From Pontibacter akesuensis (GTDB lineage: Bacteria; Bacteroidota; Bacteroidia; Cytophagales; Hymenobacteraceae), in the NCBI RefSeq assembly GCF_001611675.1, contig NZ_CP014766.1, forward strand, positions 2,914,001 through 2,978,000: 64,000 nt of DNA, in the 5' to 3' direction. The translations under genes and the position numbers were made by a program. The notes under the pieces were generated by a model. The model was not told the DNA's origin and made no database searches. It worked only from the letters and a program-made list of their open reading frames with translations. How positions within the stretch are numbered: the stretch's first letter is position 1; each line of letters opens with the position of its first letter. This document shows, piece by piece, positions 46,851 through 55,630 of this stretch.

Positions 46851-47096
46851 ATGTATTTAGAGATAATCACACCTGATAAAAAGGTATACGCCGGCGAGGT
46901 AGTGTCTGCCAAGTTCCCGGGAGCCAATGGCTCTTTCGAGGTGCTGGACCTGCACGCTCCCCTTATCAGTACGCTGGAGAAAGGAAGCATCCGTATCACT
47001 ACCAACACAGGGCAAGAGTTCTTTACGGTAGACGGTGGTGTGGTAGAAGTGCTAAACAACAAGATCATCGTACTCGCTGAATCTGTGATAGCGTAA
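46851..47096 (+). CDS. atpC: F1F0 ATP synthase subunit epsilon (beta-sandwich domain only)
   Basis: 81 residues, the short form with just the N-terminal beta-sandwich (MYLEIITPDKKVYAGEVVSAKFPGANGSFEVLDLHAPL in outline). It lacks the C-terminal helical hairpin that inhibits ATP hydrolysis in other bacteria. Short epsilon subunits are usual in Bacteroidota. It follows atpD by 96 bases containing the inverted repeat. Confidence 0.95.
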   Translation: MYLEIITPDKKVYAGEVVSAKFPGANGSFEVLDLHAPLISTLEKGSIRITTNTGQEFFTVDGGVVEVLNNKIIVLAESVIA

Positions 47097-47118
47097 CCTT
47101 CGCTTCTAAACAAGTATA

Positions 47119-47162
47119 AAACAACGCCTCCTGTTCTTCGTGAGCAGGAGGCGTTGTTGTTT
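47119..47162 (+). terminator. Terminator of atpD-atpC
   Basis: AACAACGCCTCCTG and CAGGAGGCGTTGTT form a 14-bp stem; a T run follows. Confidence 0.93.
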
Positions 47163-47243
47163 TTGAAGATTGTCTAGCAACAGCAGGGGCAGCACAAGCA
47201 AGGGTTGGAGCAAGTGTGGATGCTTCTTAAACCTGATAATAAA

Positions 47244-47564
47244 TTATTGCTGCTGATTGATTCCGGCTCCTCCTAAAATCTCCAGTTCCTGCCCCTTCTC
47301 CGGCATGCCAGCAAGCAAGGGCATAGCTTGGGCAATAAGCTCTCTCACGCCTGCCACTGCTAACGAATTGTCGTGGTCTTCTTTGCTGTCCCATACTTCC
47401 GTTACCCAAACCGCGTCAGGCGTGTTTTTATCCTTGCTGACCAAGTATAAATGACATCCTTTGGCTGTAGAAACAAGTTTCGAGGCTTTCAGTAGAATGG
47501 CAGCTAGTTTGTCTCCGTTACCAGCTGTTGCGCTTAGTTTGCCGTGTAGGCCGTACTTTTTCAT
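47244..47564 (-). CDS. Antibiotic biosynthesis monooxygenase (ABM) domain protein
   Basis: 106 residues, a single ferredoxin-like ABM domain: YGLHGKLSATAGNGDKLAAI, CHLYLVSKDKNTPDAVWVTEVW, and SKEDHDNSLAVAGVRELIAQAMPLL. Members act as small quinone/heme-type monooxygenases or have unknown roles. GC content matches the core genome. It lies just downstream of the AT-rich island and carries an AAGTATA motif, so it is probably not part of that island. Confidence 0.88.
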   Translation of the reverse strand: MKKYGLHGKLSATAGNGDKLAAILLKASKLVSTAKGCHLYLVSKDKNTPDAVWVTEVWDSKEDHDNSLAVAGVRELIAQAMPLLAGMPEKGQELEILGGAGINQQQ

Positions 47565-47630
47565 GTCAAGAGTTGTGCTGTTGAAGGCAGTGTTGATTAC
47601 ACAAAATCTTTAAAGCCAATTAATCTTTGT

Positions 47631-48134
47631 TTAAAACATTGCTGCATCAAATCTTTCAGATAGCAGACTGTCAAGTTGCTTGATGTCCGACATCAAGTCC
47701 ATATGGAGTTGCATGAATGACGGTTCAGACTTGTTTTTCTGCAACCACGTATTCAACTCGACCATTTTAAAGTAAAATGATTTGGATTGCAGCGTAAGCT
47801 GTAGTAGCGCTAGCTTTTCCTCAATAGCGGCTTTCTTTTGTTTTACCGCATGAATGGTTTCAACAGCCGAATCAAACTCTATTTCCCTTTGCTCGACGGA
47901 CTTTAAAAGACCGCACTTGTAAAGCCCGCATTGTTTAGGTCTTTGAGAGTAAATGCCACACCCATCACAGTAGTTAATGCAAGGTTGAAGGAAAAAACCA
48001 TCACCATTTGCCTCCTCAATCGCCAACACGTCTCTCAATGCAGGCAGTTCTTCCCGTTCGAGCTGTACAAAACCGATCAGGGTACCGTCACAACACAACC
48101 CACAAGCCAAACAGATATTCCCCGGATCATGCAT
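47631..48134 (-). CDS. YkgJ-family cysteine cluster protein, cassette-like
   Basis: 167 residues. The N-terminal half has the family's metal-binding cysteines: CLACGLCCDG (about residues 8-17), then CINYCDGCGIYSQRPKQCGLYKCG. These are likely to bind zinc or iron. The C-terminal half is helical (ETIHAVKQKKAAIEEKLALL). Function unknown. More AT-rich than core genes and without AAGTATA. It starts 54 bases after the hairpin site at 48188-48244 and shares strand with the next small gene upstream, so it may be a mobile cassette. Confidence 0.88.
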   Translation of the reverse strand: MHDPGNICLACGLCCDGTLIGFVQLEREELPALRDVLAIEEANGDGFFLQPCINYCDGCGIYSQRPKQCGLYKCGLLKSVEQREIEFDSAVETIHAVKQKKAAIEEKLALLQLTLQSKSFYFKMVELNTWLQKNKSEPSFMQLHMDLMSDIKQLDSLLSERFDAAMF

Positions 48135-48187
48135 GTATTTCTTAATTTATATATTTCTTTGGCGTACTCTTCAAAAGTACATACTTC

Positions 48188-48244
48188 AATTGGCGCTAAC
48201 GTCTCTGCTATAAGGTGGCGCAGCTACCTTATAGCTTTTGTTGT
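48188..48244 (-). repeat. attC-like site B upstream of the YkgJ gene
   Basis: On the minus strand: ACAACAA, then a perfect 10-bp hairpin GCTATAAGGT/ACCTTATAGC with a 9-base loop, then CGTTAGCGCCAATT. The end matches site A (26763) at 12 of 14 bases. A stem-loop flanked by AAC- and GTT-cores is the plan of an integron attC site. Confidence 0.6.
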
Positions 48245-48261
48245 GTGGTCGACTTTCTTTT

Positions 48262-48801
48262 TTAGTCTATTGGTATCCATTTTCCTTTTCTGAAAAATAC
48301 ATTATAAAATTCTGGCGAACTGAATACCAAATAAAAACTCCAGGCACTTCTGTATGTTGTCGGATTACTTGTCATGATATGGTGTGTCGGTTTATCCATT
48401 TGGATAATCAGTCTGTCCGAGCGGTAGTTTCCAGGGTCGGTCGTTTTGATCGTTCCACGATAAGTATTCAATATTTTCTCTTTGTCCGTGACGTGAAAAA
48501 AGATTGAGTCTTGGTCAGTTATTTCAAAACGAAAATGATTGTATTGCCAATCTGTTTGTCTTCCCTTGAAGTAGTCTCTGTTTACCACATATTCTCCGTA
48601 GTAATCGTCTTTTTCTAATTCTGTTTTTGAAGTCAACCAACGTAAAATGCCTGACAACAAGACTAGTCCAAAAACCCCGAGCCAAATAATTCCAAGTATT
48701 TTTCCTATTAAGAGCTTTCTCGATAAGAGCCAAGCAATCAAAAGTATTCCTGTGGATGGGACAAGAATCAAAATGAAGAATAAGTTAAACCCAAATCCCA
48801 T
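48262..48801 (-). CDS. AT-rich membrane-anchored hypothetical protein, cassette-like
   Basis: 179 residues. Two membrane helices at the N-terminus (NLFFILILVPSTGILLIAWLL and ILGIIWLGVFGLVLLSGIL), then a soluble domain of about 120 residues: KDDYYGEYVVNRDYFKG, WQYNHFRFEITDQDSIFFHV, TTYRSAWSFYLVFSSPEF. I know this pattern only as an unannotated Bacteroidota family. AT-rich, no AAGTATA. A hairpin related to the one before the 151-residue gene at 27.3 kb lies 42 bases upstream. Confidence 0.8.
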   Translation of the reverse strand: MGFGFNLFFILILVPSTGILLIAWLLSRKLLIGKILGIIWLGVFGLVLLSGILRWLTSKTELEKDDYYGEYVVNRDYFKGRQTDWQYNHFRFEITDQDSIFFHVTDKEKILNTYRGTIKTTDPGNYRSDRLIIQMDKPTHHIMTSNPTTYRSAWSFYLVFSSPEFYNVFFRKGKWIPID

Positions 48802-48842
48802 TTTTATTGCTTGGTTGTTCTTTTAGCTGCCGTACAACTTTC

Positions 48843-48876
48843 GTGTAGCAGGAGTAATACTCCAGCTTTCTGCACT
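48843..48876. repeat. Hairpin site D upstream of the 179-residue gene
   Basis: Contains TAGCAGGAGTAATACTCC, 17 of 18 bases identical to site C at 27.38 kb, forming a GGAGT/ACTCC stem extended by AGC/GCT past one mismatch. It is a less perfect hairpin than C. Confidence 0.6.
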
Positions 48877-48983
48877 AGGTGTGAAGCTATCCTGCCTTAG
48901 GGTACAAAAAACCGTACCTCTTCCCCCACATCTTTACAATATACCAAAAACCTCCTTAACTTGAGGCAAACTTTAAACTACCC

Positions 48984-50114
48984 ATGCCGCACATACATCC
49001 CAAAACCACGCCTATCTACCAAACTTCCGTTTTTGCCTTTGAGGACCTGAATGCGCTAGAGCAATATTTTGGGCAACCGGGGCAAAGCTACATGTACACC
49101 CGTTACGGAAACCCCAACACGGATGAACTGGCGCAGCAGGTGAACAAGTTGGAAGGTGGGGCAGGAGCAGTGGCAACCTCTTCGGGTATGTCCGCGATTC
49201 TGGCGGCTGTTTTGGCAGTATGTAAGGCAGGAGACCATGTGCTGTGTGCCGAGGATATTTACGGCGGCTCGTCGGCGCTGCTCTCGCAGGAACTGACGCG
49301 CATCGGCATCAGCGTTTCGTTTGTGCCCTCAGCAGACATTTACACTTTAAAAGACTACCTGCAGCCAAACACGCGTCTGCTGTTGCTCGAAACCATGAGC
49401 AACCCGCTGCTGGAGGTGTTTGACATGGCAAGGCTGGCGCAGGAAACAAAGCAGCACAACATCCTGCTGGTGGTAGACAACACCTTTGCCACGCCCGTAC
49501 TTACCAAACCATTGGAACTGGGCGCAGATATAGTAATGCACAGCGTCACGAAGTACCTATCAGGCCACAGCGACGTGACAGCCGGTGTGGTAGTATGCAA
49601 AGAGGAAGCCGTGCTGCAGCGGGTGCAGAAGGTAATGATGGTCTATGGCCTGAACCTAAGCCCGTTTGAGGCCTGGCTGGCAGCCCGGGGCCTGAAAACA
49701 CTGCGCCTGCGCATGCGACAGCACTGCAGTAATGCCGTGGCCGTAGCTAAATACCTGCAGCAGCACCCGAAGGTAGAGAAAGTATGGTATCCGGGCCTGG
49801 AGGAACACCCGCAGTATGCGCTGGCAAAGCAGCAGGGGCAGGGCCTGTTCGGGGGCATGATGAGCTTCAAGATACAGGACGACAAAGAGGCTGTAAACCG
49901 CTTTATGCAGGCTTTGCCTACTATTCCGTTTGCGCCCTCACTGGCAGGTGTGACTACGTCCATCTCTTACCCCTTGGGCGCATCGCACCGCTCCTTAACA
50001 TCGGAGCAACAGCAGGAGATGAGCATCACGGCAGGCGTTATTCGCCTGTCGGTGGGGATAGAGGAACCGGAGGAACTGATTGCAGAACTGGAAGCAGGTT
50101 TGGCGGCAGTGTAA
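48984..50114 (+). CDS. Trans-sulfuration PLP enzyme (cystathionine gamma-synthase/lyase type)
   Basis: 376 residues, Cys/Met metabolism PLP family. The pyridoxal Lys is about residue 190 in HSVTKYLSGHSDV; the phosphate-binding YTRYGNPN and SSGMSAI segments and the RLSVGIEEPEELIAELEAGL end are typical. The sequence fits gamma-synthase, gamma-lyase or beta-lyase; I cannot choose. The ATG used is the first in frame and gives the family's usual PIYQTSVFAF start. It is convergent with the DegT gene with only 25 bases between them. Confidence 0.92.
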   Translation: MPHIHPKTTPIYQTSVFAFEDLNALEQYFGQPGQSYMYTRYGNPNTDELAQQVNKLEGGAGAVATSSGMSAILAAVLAVCKAGDHVLCAEDIYGGSSALLSQELTRIGISVSFVPSADIYTLKDYLQPNTRLLLLETMSNPLLEVFDMARLAQETKQHNILLVVDNTFATPVLTKPLELGADIVMHSVTKYLSGHSDVTAGVVVCKEEAVLQRVQKVMMVYGLNLSPFEAWLAARGLKTLRLRMRQHCSNAVAVAKYLQQHPKVEKVWYPGLEEHPQYALAKQQGQGLFGGMMSFKIQDDKEAVNRFMQALPTIPFAPSLAGVTTSISYPLGASHRSLTSEQQQEMSITAGVIRLSVGIEEPEELIAELEAGLAAV

Positions 50115-50139
50115 GTATAAGCATAAATCTGGCGTCAGA

Positions 50140-51273
50140 TCAGCTAGGCTCCAGCAGGCGCTTCAGCACTTTGCTCACCTTCTCCAGTTCCTCTTCATAG
50201 AGGCTGCTGCCGCTGGGCAGGCACAGGCCCCGGTTGTAGAGCCTTTCACTTAGGCCATCGCCAAAGTAGGGGCTGTTCTGGAACAGCGGCTGCAGGTGCA
50301 GAGGCTTGCAGAGCAAACGGGTTTCAATGTTTTCTTCCTCCAGCGCCTGCTTTATACTTGCTGGCTGGTGCTCTCCCGGGAGCAGGATAATGGTAAGCCA
50401 GCGGTTAGAAAAGCACACTTTTGATTCTGCCTGAAACGCCAGGTTTTCGATGGGTGCCAGCTGCTGCTCGTAGTACGCAAAAATATTCCGGCGCTGCTTT
50501 ACACGCATTTCCAGCAACTCCATTTGGCCGCGGCCAATGCCAGCGCTGATGTTGCTCAAACGATAATTATAGCCCACCTGGTCGTACTGTGGATTTTCGG
50601 CTGCATCGTTTGCCTGTGCCGCTAAGGTGCGCGCTTCATTAGCCAGGTGCTCATATCCGGTAATCAGAGCGCCGCCGCCGGAGGTAGTTACAATCTTGTT
50701 TCCATCAAAGGAAAAGACACCCGCCTGCCCGAACGTACCAACCTGATGGCCACTGTAGCGGGAACCCAATGCGTGCGCCGCATCCTCTACCACCGGAATT
50801 TCAAATTCCTCTGCCACCTGCATAATTTCCTTTAGGTTGGCAGGCATGCCGAAGAGGTGCACTAACATTATGGCCGCTATCTTTTTACCTTGCTTTTGCC
50901 GCGTGGTAATGGCCTCACGCAAAGCACCCGGGCACATGTTCCAGGTTTCAGGCTCACTGTCTATCAACACGGGCGTGGCTCCCACATATAAGATGGGGTT
51001 AGCTGTGGCAACGTGCGTAAGCGTAGGGCACAGCACGTCATCACCCGCCTTCACCCCGAGCGTGCGCAGCGCCAGGTGCAGGCCGGCCGTTCCCGACGAA
51101 AGGGCAACAGCATGACGTGCGTTGGTGTGCTGGCAGATATCGTGCTCCAGGCCCGCCAGGTTCGGTCCAGCAGTGGTTACCCAGTTATCCTCAATCGCCT
51201 TGAGTACATAGTTTTTCTCGTGCCCGCCCATGTGCGGTGCTGAAAGGAAGATCCGTCCTGGCCTGTAGTTCAT
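50140..51273 (-). CDS. DegT/DnrJ/EryC1/StrS-family aminotransferase
   Basis: 377 residues. PLP-dependent aminotransferase of the sugar-nucleotide class: VEDAAHALGSRYSG with the PLP Asp (about 164), and the Schiff-base Lys193 in FSFDGNKIVTTSGGG. IFLSAPHMGGHEKNYVLKAI at the start is usual. Members make amino sugars for surface polysaccharide; PglE- or PseC-like forms are possible. No glycosyltransferase or nucleotide-sugar gene flanks it, so it is an orphan here. Confidence 0.9.
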   Translation of the reverse strand: MNYRPGRIFLSAPHMGGHEKNYVLKAIEDNWVTTAGPNLAGLEHDICQHTNARHAVALSSGTAGLHLALRTLGVKAGDDVLCPTLTHVATANPILYVGATPVLIDSEPETWNMCPGALREAITTRQKQGKKIAAIMLVHLFGMPANLKEIMQVAEEFEIPVVEDAAHALGSRYSGHQVGTFGQAGVFSFDGNKIVTTSGGGALITGYEHLANEARTLAAQANDAAENPQYDQVGYNYRLSNISAGIGRGQMELLEMRVKQRRNIFAYYEQQLAPIENLAFQAESKVCFSNRWLTIILLPGEHQPASIKQALEEENIETRLLCKPLHLQPLFQNSPYFGDGLSERLYNRGLCLPSGSSLYEEELEKVSKVLKRLLEPS

Positions 51274-51510
51274 ACTGTGTGGTCAAGTGGCTGATGGGTG
51301 AAACCAACAAAACTGGTTGTGAATTTGTTAAACGGCGCAGGCAGTTTTTGGCTGCGTAGCACCGGTAAAGATACGTGGCTGGCAGGCGCCGTGGTTTTAG
51401 CGCCCACCGTTGCAGTTACAGTACGTACAAGGCAGAGAAAGGAGACAGTGATGGCCACCTTTTCAGCACATTTTCATAGCTTGCAACCCTAACAAAGTAT
51501 AGTGCACACC

Positions 51511-52320
51511 ATGCTCGACTTCCCGAACGCGAAAATCAACCTTGGCCTTTACCTTACCGAAAAGCGGCCTGACGGCTTTCATAACCTGCAGTCGTGCTTT
51601 TACCCGGTGCAGTGGAGTGATGCGTTGGAGATATTGCCCTCTGAGCGGGAACAGTTTGATATGAGTGGATTACCGGTGCCTGGAAGCGCCGAGAGCAACC
51701 TGTGCCTAAAGGCATATAAACTGCTGCAGCAGGATTACAGTCTGCCGCCCGTGCACATGCACCTGCACAAGGTAATCCCGATGGGAGCCGGTTTAGGCGG
51801 TGGCTCTGCCGACGCGGCCTTCACGCTGCGTATTCTGAACAAGCTGTTTGAGCTGAACCTGAGCGCAGATACGCTGGAGAACTATGCCCGCCAACTGGGC
51901 TCCGACTGCGCTTTCTTTGTGCGGAACAAGCCGGTGGTCGCCACCCAGCGGGGCGATGTGTTTGAGCCGGCAACGGTAGACCTGAAAGGCTATACTTGTG
52001 TGGTGGTGTATCCGGGCATCCACATCACCACAGCCGAGGCCTACGGCAGCATCAAACCAAAGCTACCCACCTGCGACATGCACATGCTGCTGAAGCAGGA
52101 CGTAGAAGTATGGCGCAGTGTGCTGCACAACGATTTTGAGGAAGCGCTGTTTCCCAAATACCCGGAGCTGCAGCAGGTAAAAAACAAGCTCTACGAGGCA
52201 GGCGCCACCTATGCTTCTATGACGGGTTCCGGCTCGGCAGTTTACGGCCTTTTTAAGGAGAAGGCGCCTGGTGAGTTAGTCTTTCCGGGACACTACGCTG
52301 TCTGGAAAGGCCTGCTTTAA
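51511..52320 (+). CDS. ispE: 4-diphosphocytidyl-2-C-methyl-D-erythritol kinase
   Basis: Fourth step of the MEP isoprenoid pathway, phosphorylating CDP-methylerythritol. A GHMP kinase of 269 residues: NAKINLGLYLTEKRPDGFHNL at the start, the ATP-binding PMGAGLGGGSADAA near residue 93, and ASMTGSGSAVYGLF near the end. An in-frame GTG three codons upstream (51502) is an alternative start. Its last 45 bases overlap the end of the convergent EamA gene. Confidence 0.96.
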   Translation: MLDFPNAKINLGLYLTEKRPDGFHNLQSCFYPVQWSDALEILPSEREQFDMSGLPVPGSAESNLCLKAYKLLQQDYSLPPVHMHLHKVIPMGAGLGGGSADAAFTLRILNKLFELNLSADTLENYARQLGSDCAFFVRNKPVVATQRGDVFEPATVDLKGYTCVVVYPGIHITTAEAYGSIKPKLPTCDMHMLLKQDVEVWRSVLHNDFEEALFPKYPELQQVKNKLYEAGATYASMTGSGSAVYGLFKEKAPGELVFPGHYAVWKGLL

Positions 52321-53220
52321 TTTTCGCTTGCGGCGCTTGTCGATAGAGTCGAGCACGGGGTAAATAAACACGCTGAGCAGAATAACCGACGCGCCCAGGT
52401 AAAAGCCTGATGAAAGTTTCTCGGTCTCCGGGAAAATAATCAGCGCCAGTATAATACCGTACACCGGCTCCAGGTTCACCGTCAGGTTCATGGTGTAGGC
52501 AGAGAAAAGCTGCATCAGGCGCACACCCGCTGTATAGGCATACACGGTACACGCCAGCGTCAGCACCATCAGATACACCCAATCCATCATCTCCAGACCA
52601 AAGTTCAGGGTACCATCCGCTGCAAAATACGCCTCATAAATTGGCAGGAACAGCACGGTGCCGAGGCAGGCGCCTGCCATCTCGTAGCATGTAATGGTGG
52701 TGGAAGGGATTTTCTTTACAAGGTTGGCATTGATGATGGTGAAGATGGAGGCCAGGAAGGCAGAGCCCACCGCCATACTTATCCCCAGTATGCTATCAAA
52801 GCTGGTTTCGTGCTGAAAGATAATGTAAAGGCCCAGAATAATGAGCAGCGCCAGCAGAATCTCGTGCGGCTTCACCTTGCTTTTGGATACAAGCGGCTCC
52901 AGGAAAGCCGTCCAGAGGCTGGCGGTGGCCATTCCCACCAGGCAGATTGAAACCGACGATACCCGCGCCGCAGCGAAAAAGAGGATCCAGTGCGCCGCGA
53001 TAATGAAGCCTACGCCCAGAATCTTCAGCGCCATGGCCCGGCCCATCCAGAACGGCGTGCCGCGCTGGTAGATGATGGCTCCCAGGGCAAGTGCTGTAAT
53101 AAACGTGCGCAGCGCCACCAGTTCAACGGCGGGTATGCTGATGAGCTTGCCAAGTATGGCCGTGAAGCCCCACAGGAAAATGACGAAGTGAAGCTCCAGG
53201 TAATTCTTTAAACGTGGCAT
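52276..53220 (-). CDS. EamA/DMT-family transporter
   Basis: 314 residues, ten predicted membrane helices in two EamA repeats (NYLELHFVIFLWGFTAILGKL opening the first; ILGISMAVGSAFLASIFTII opening the second), with a basic C-terminal tail (DKRRKRKLKQAF). Drug/metabolite exporter superfamily; substrate unknown. Its ATG directly follows the stop of the LptG-like gene with no gap, so the two are co-transcribed. The 3' end overlaps ispE by 45 bases on the other strand. Confidence 0.9.
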   Translation of the reverse strand: MPRLKNYLELHFVIFLWGFTAILGKLISIPAVELVALRTFITALALGAIIYQRGTPFWMGRAMALKILGVGFIIAAHWILFFAAARVSSVSICLVGMATASLWTAFLEPLVSKSKVKPHEILLALLIILGLYIIFQHETSFDSILGISMAVGSAFLASIFTIINANLVKKIPSTTITCYEMAGACLGTVLFLPIYEAYFAADGTLNFGLEMMDWVYLMVLTLACTVYAYTAGVRLMQLFSAYTMNLTVNLEPVYGIILALIIFPETEKLSSGFYLGASVILLSVFIYPVLDSIDKRRKRKLKQAFPDSVVSRKD

Positions 53221-54297
53221 TTAACGCGGAACGTAACGGTACAACAGCAGGCCGATGCCTGTAAAAATAACACTCGGAATCCAGGCGGCTATTTGCGGGG
53301 CAATATCGCCGACCTGAGCCAGACTACGGCTCGTAATCACGAAGACAATAAATATAAAGGCGAGCAGAAATCCCAGCGCTATTTGGAAGCCCACGCCGCC
53401 ACGTGCCTTTCTGGCACTCACAATCACCCCGATTATGGTAAGTATAATGATGGCAAACGGGTAGCTGAAGCGCTCATACTTCTCGATCAGGTAAATCTCA
53501 ATGTCATCTGCGCCACGATCTCTCTTCTCCTGGATGTAATCGTTCAGTTGGGGGAGGGTAAGGGTTTGTTCCAGCTTGTAGGTGCTCTCAAAGTCCTTGG
53601 GCCTTAAGTTCAGGGTGGTGTCCAGGTTTTCGCCTTTGTAGATGGTTTCTTTTTCGCCGTTGAAGGTGCGCAACGTGTAGCGGTCTATGTGCCACTTTTC
53701 TTTTTCCGCGTTCCAGGAGATGCTGTTGGTCGAAAGCTTCTGCTTCAGTATGGTGCCTTCCACATTCTCCATTGCAAAGTTGTAGCCCACATGCGCATTA
53801 ACGTTGTAGCTCTCCATGTACACATAGGTTTCGGGGCCTATCTTGATGTGGATGTTGCGGCTGTCGTAGGTAAAGGGGCTCTTGATGTATTTTACCTGGA
53901 ACGCCACGCTTTCCTTATTGGCATTCGGAATTACCCAGCCGATCAGCACAAAAATAGTTGCTGCAATAAGTGTAGCGCCCATTATGTAAGGCACCAGCAA
54001 ACGCCTGAAGCTAACCCCGCTGCTCAGGATAGCCACAATCTCGGTATGTGAGGCCAGTTTCGCCGTCACAAACACAGTGGCGATAAACACAGTGATGGGG
54101 CTGAGGGTGTTCGCCCAGAATGGGATCAGGTTAAGGTAATAATCGAAGATGATCTCCTTAATGCTCGGGTTGGTCTTGATAAAATCGTCGTTCTTCTCGG
54201 TGAAGTCAATCACCAGAATCACCGCCACCAGTATCAGCACCGTGAACACATACGTGGTCAGGAACTTCTTAAGTATGTATTTGTCGAGGAGCTTCAT
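53221..54297 (-). CDS. LptF/LptG-family LPS export permease
   Basis: 358 residues. Inner-membrane permease of the LptBFG ABC exporter that lifts LPS to the periplasmic bridge. It begins MKLLDKYILKKFLTTYVFTVL, with six membrane helices grouped three and three around a periplasmic beta-jellyroll domain (about residues 130-270, e.g. TLRTFNGEKETIYKGENLD). It looks more like LptG, but F and G are hard to separate in this phylum. It lies downstream of tgt, as in many Bacteroidota, and is joined to the EamA gene. Confidence 0.92.
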   Translation of the reverse strand: MKLLDKYILKKFLTTYVFTVLILVAVILVIDFTEKNDDFIKTNPSIKEIIFDYYLNLIPFWANTLSPITVFIATVFVTAKLASHTEIVAILSSGVSFRRLLVPYIMGATLIAATIFVLIGWVIPNANKESVAFQVKYIKSPFTYDSRNIHIKIGPETYVYMESYNVNAHVGYNFAMENVEGTILKQKLSTNSISWNAEKEKWHIDRYTLRTFNGEKETIYKGENLDTTLNLRPKDFESTYKLEQTLTLPQLNDYIQEKRDRGADDIEIYLIEKYERFSYPFAIIILTIIGVIVSARKARGGVGFQIALGFLLAFIFIVFVITSRSLAQVGDIAPQIAAWIPSVIFTGIGLLLYRYVPR

Positions 54298-54302
54298 CTA
54301 CC

Positions 54303-54397
54303 TTCAATTATGAATTAGAAATTATAAATTATGAATTATGTGTTCGTTCAGCGACAGCCTCTAGTCATTCATAATTCAGCATTCATAATTCATAACT
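54303..54397. repeat. Word-run inverted repeat between tgt and lptG-like gene
   Basis: Left arm: ATTATGAATTAGAAATTATA then AATTATGAATTAT. Right arm: ATTCATAATTCAGCATTC then ATAATTCATAACT. Very AT-rich, imperfect long hairpin. Related AATTCATAATTC-type words occur at 55.77 and 57.88 kb. Confidence 0.7.
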
Positions 54398-54398
54398 C

Positions 54399-55529
54399 TT
54401 ACAATCGTGTCATTAATTTCTTTACCATCACATCTTTCCAGTCTCGGAAAGTTCCATCTATAATGCGTTGCCGGGCCTGCTTTACCAACCACAGGTAAAA
54501 AGTAAGGTTCTGGATGCTCGCTATCTGGCCGGCCAGGTACTCAGTGCTATGGATCAGGTGGCGCAGGTACGCTTTGGAGTAAAAGGTGCTCACGTAGCCG
54601 CCCAGCTCGGCATCAATCGGGCTGAAGTCGTCGGCCCATTTCTTGTTGCGGATGTTGATGATGCCCTGCGTGGTGAAAAGCATGCCGTTGCGGGCATTGC
54701 GGGTGGGCAGTACGCAATCGAACATATCCACGCCCAGTGCAATGTTCTCGAGGATGTTGGCTGGCGTGCCCACACCCATCAGGTAACGCGGCTTGTCCTT
54801 GGGAAGTATGTCGCACACCAGGTCCGTCATCTCATACATCATCTCGGCTGGCTCACCCACCGATAAACCACCAATGGCATTGCCCTCGCGGCCAAAGCTG
54901 GCAATGGTATCCGCAGACTGCACGCGCAGGTCTTTGTAGGTGCTGCCCTGCACAATCGGGAAGAGGGTTTGGCTGTAGCCATACTTGGGCTCGGTGCTGT
55001 CGAAGCGGTCGACGCAGCGCTGCAGCCAGCGGTGCGTGCGCTCCATGGAATTGCGGGCATAGCCGTAATCGCACGGGTAAGGAGTGCACTCATCAAAGGC
55101 CATGATAATGTCGGCACCAATGATGCGCTGCGTGTCCATCACGTTCTCGGGGGTAAAATCAAGCGAAGAGCCGTCGATGTGAGATCGAAACTTAACGCCC
55201 TCTTCCTTGATCTTGCGGGTGCCGGCCAGCGAGAAAACCTGGTAGCCGCCGCTATCAGTGAGCAGGGGGCGGTCCCAGCCGTTGAACTTGTGCAGGCCGC
55301 CTGCCTGCTCCAGCACATCAAGGCCCGGGCGCAAGTATAAATGGTAGGTGTTGCCAAGTATAATTTCGGCTTTTATGTCTTCTTTCAGCTCGCGCTGGTG
55401 CACGGCCTTCACGGTGCCTGCTGTGCCTACGGGCATAAAGATCGGTGTCTCGATGGTGCCGTGGTCAGTTTGGATTACACCGGCGCGTGCTTTTGATTGC
55501 GCGTCTGTCGCTACTAAGTTAAACTGCAT
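54399..55529 (-). CDS. tgt: tRNA-guanine transglycosylase (queuosine pathway)
   Basis: Swaps guanine 34 for preQ1 in GUN-anticodon tRNAs. 376 residues from the ATG at 55529 (MQFNLVATDAQSKARAG), the family's usual start. Active-site segments are intact: TDSGGYQVFSL (general acid/base Asp), DIIMAFDECTPYP, GGLSVGEP and FDCVLPTRNARNG with the nucleophile Asp. The C-terminal zinc site is not: where most bacterial enzymes have CxCxxC before the RAYLRHL block, this one has ELGGYVSTFYSKAYLRHL. Loss of these Cys is, as far as I recall, common in Bacteroidota Tgt. Confidence 0.96.
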   Translation of the reverse strand: MQFNLVATDAQSKARAGVIQTDHGTIETPIFMPVGTAGTVKAVHQRELKEDIKAEIILGNTYHLYLRPGLDVLEQAGGLHKFNGWDRPLLTDSGGYQVFSLAGTRKIKEEGVKFRSHIDGSSLDFTPENVMDTQRIIGADIIMAFDECTPYPCDYGYARNSMERTHRWLQRCVDRFDSTEPKYGYSQTLFPIVQGSTYKDLRVQSADTIASFGREGNAIGGLSVGEPAEMMYEMTDLVCDILPKDKPRYLMGVGTPANILENIALGVDMFDCVLPTRNARNGMLFTTQGIINIRNKKWADDFSPIDAELGGYVSTFYSKAYLRHLIHSTEYLAGQIASIQNLTFYLWLVKQARQRIIDGTFRDWKDVMVKKLMTRL

Positions 55530-55630
55530 GGTTGTATCGGTGCTGGCGCCTTGTCTTGCAAAAGCAATGCGCAAAGCCAGCCTGCCCAAGGGCTTCTATT
55601 TCTTTAAGTTCCGGTAATTTTATCAACCGG

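Noticed and set aside
46851..47096. atpC as a truncated gene
   Set aside because: The short epsilon subunit without the C-terminal helices is usual in Bacteroidota, so it is not a truncation.
48802..48983. Possible SAM-type riboswitch before the trans-sulfuration gene
   Set aside because: No conserved riboswitch core or pairing could be recognised; the sequence is accounted for by hairpin site D and an AT-rich promoter region.
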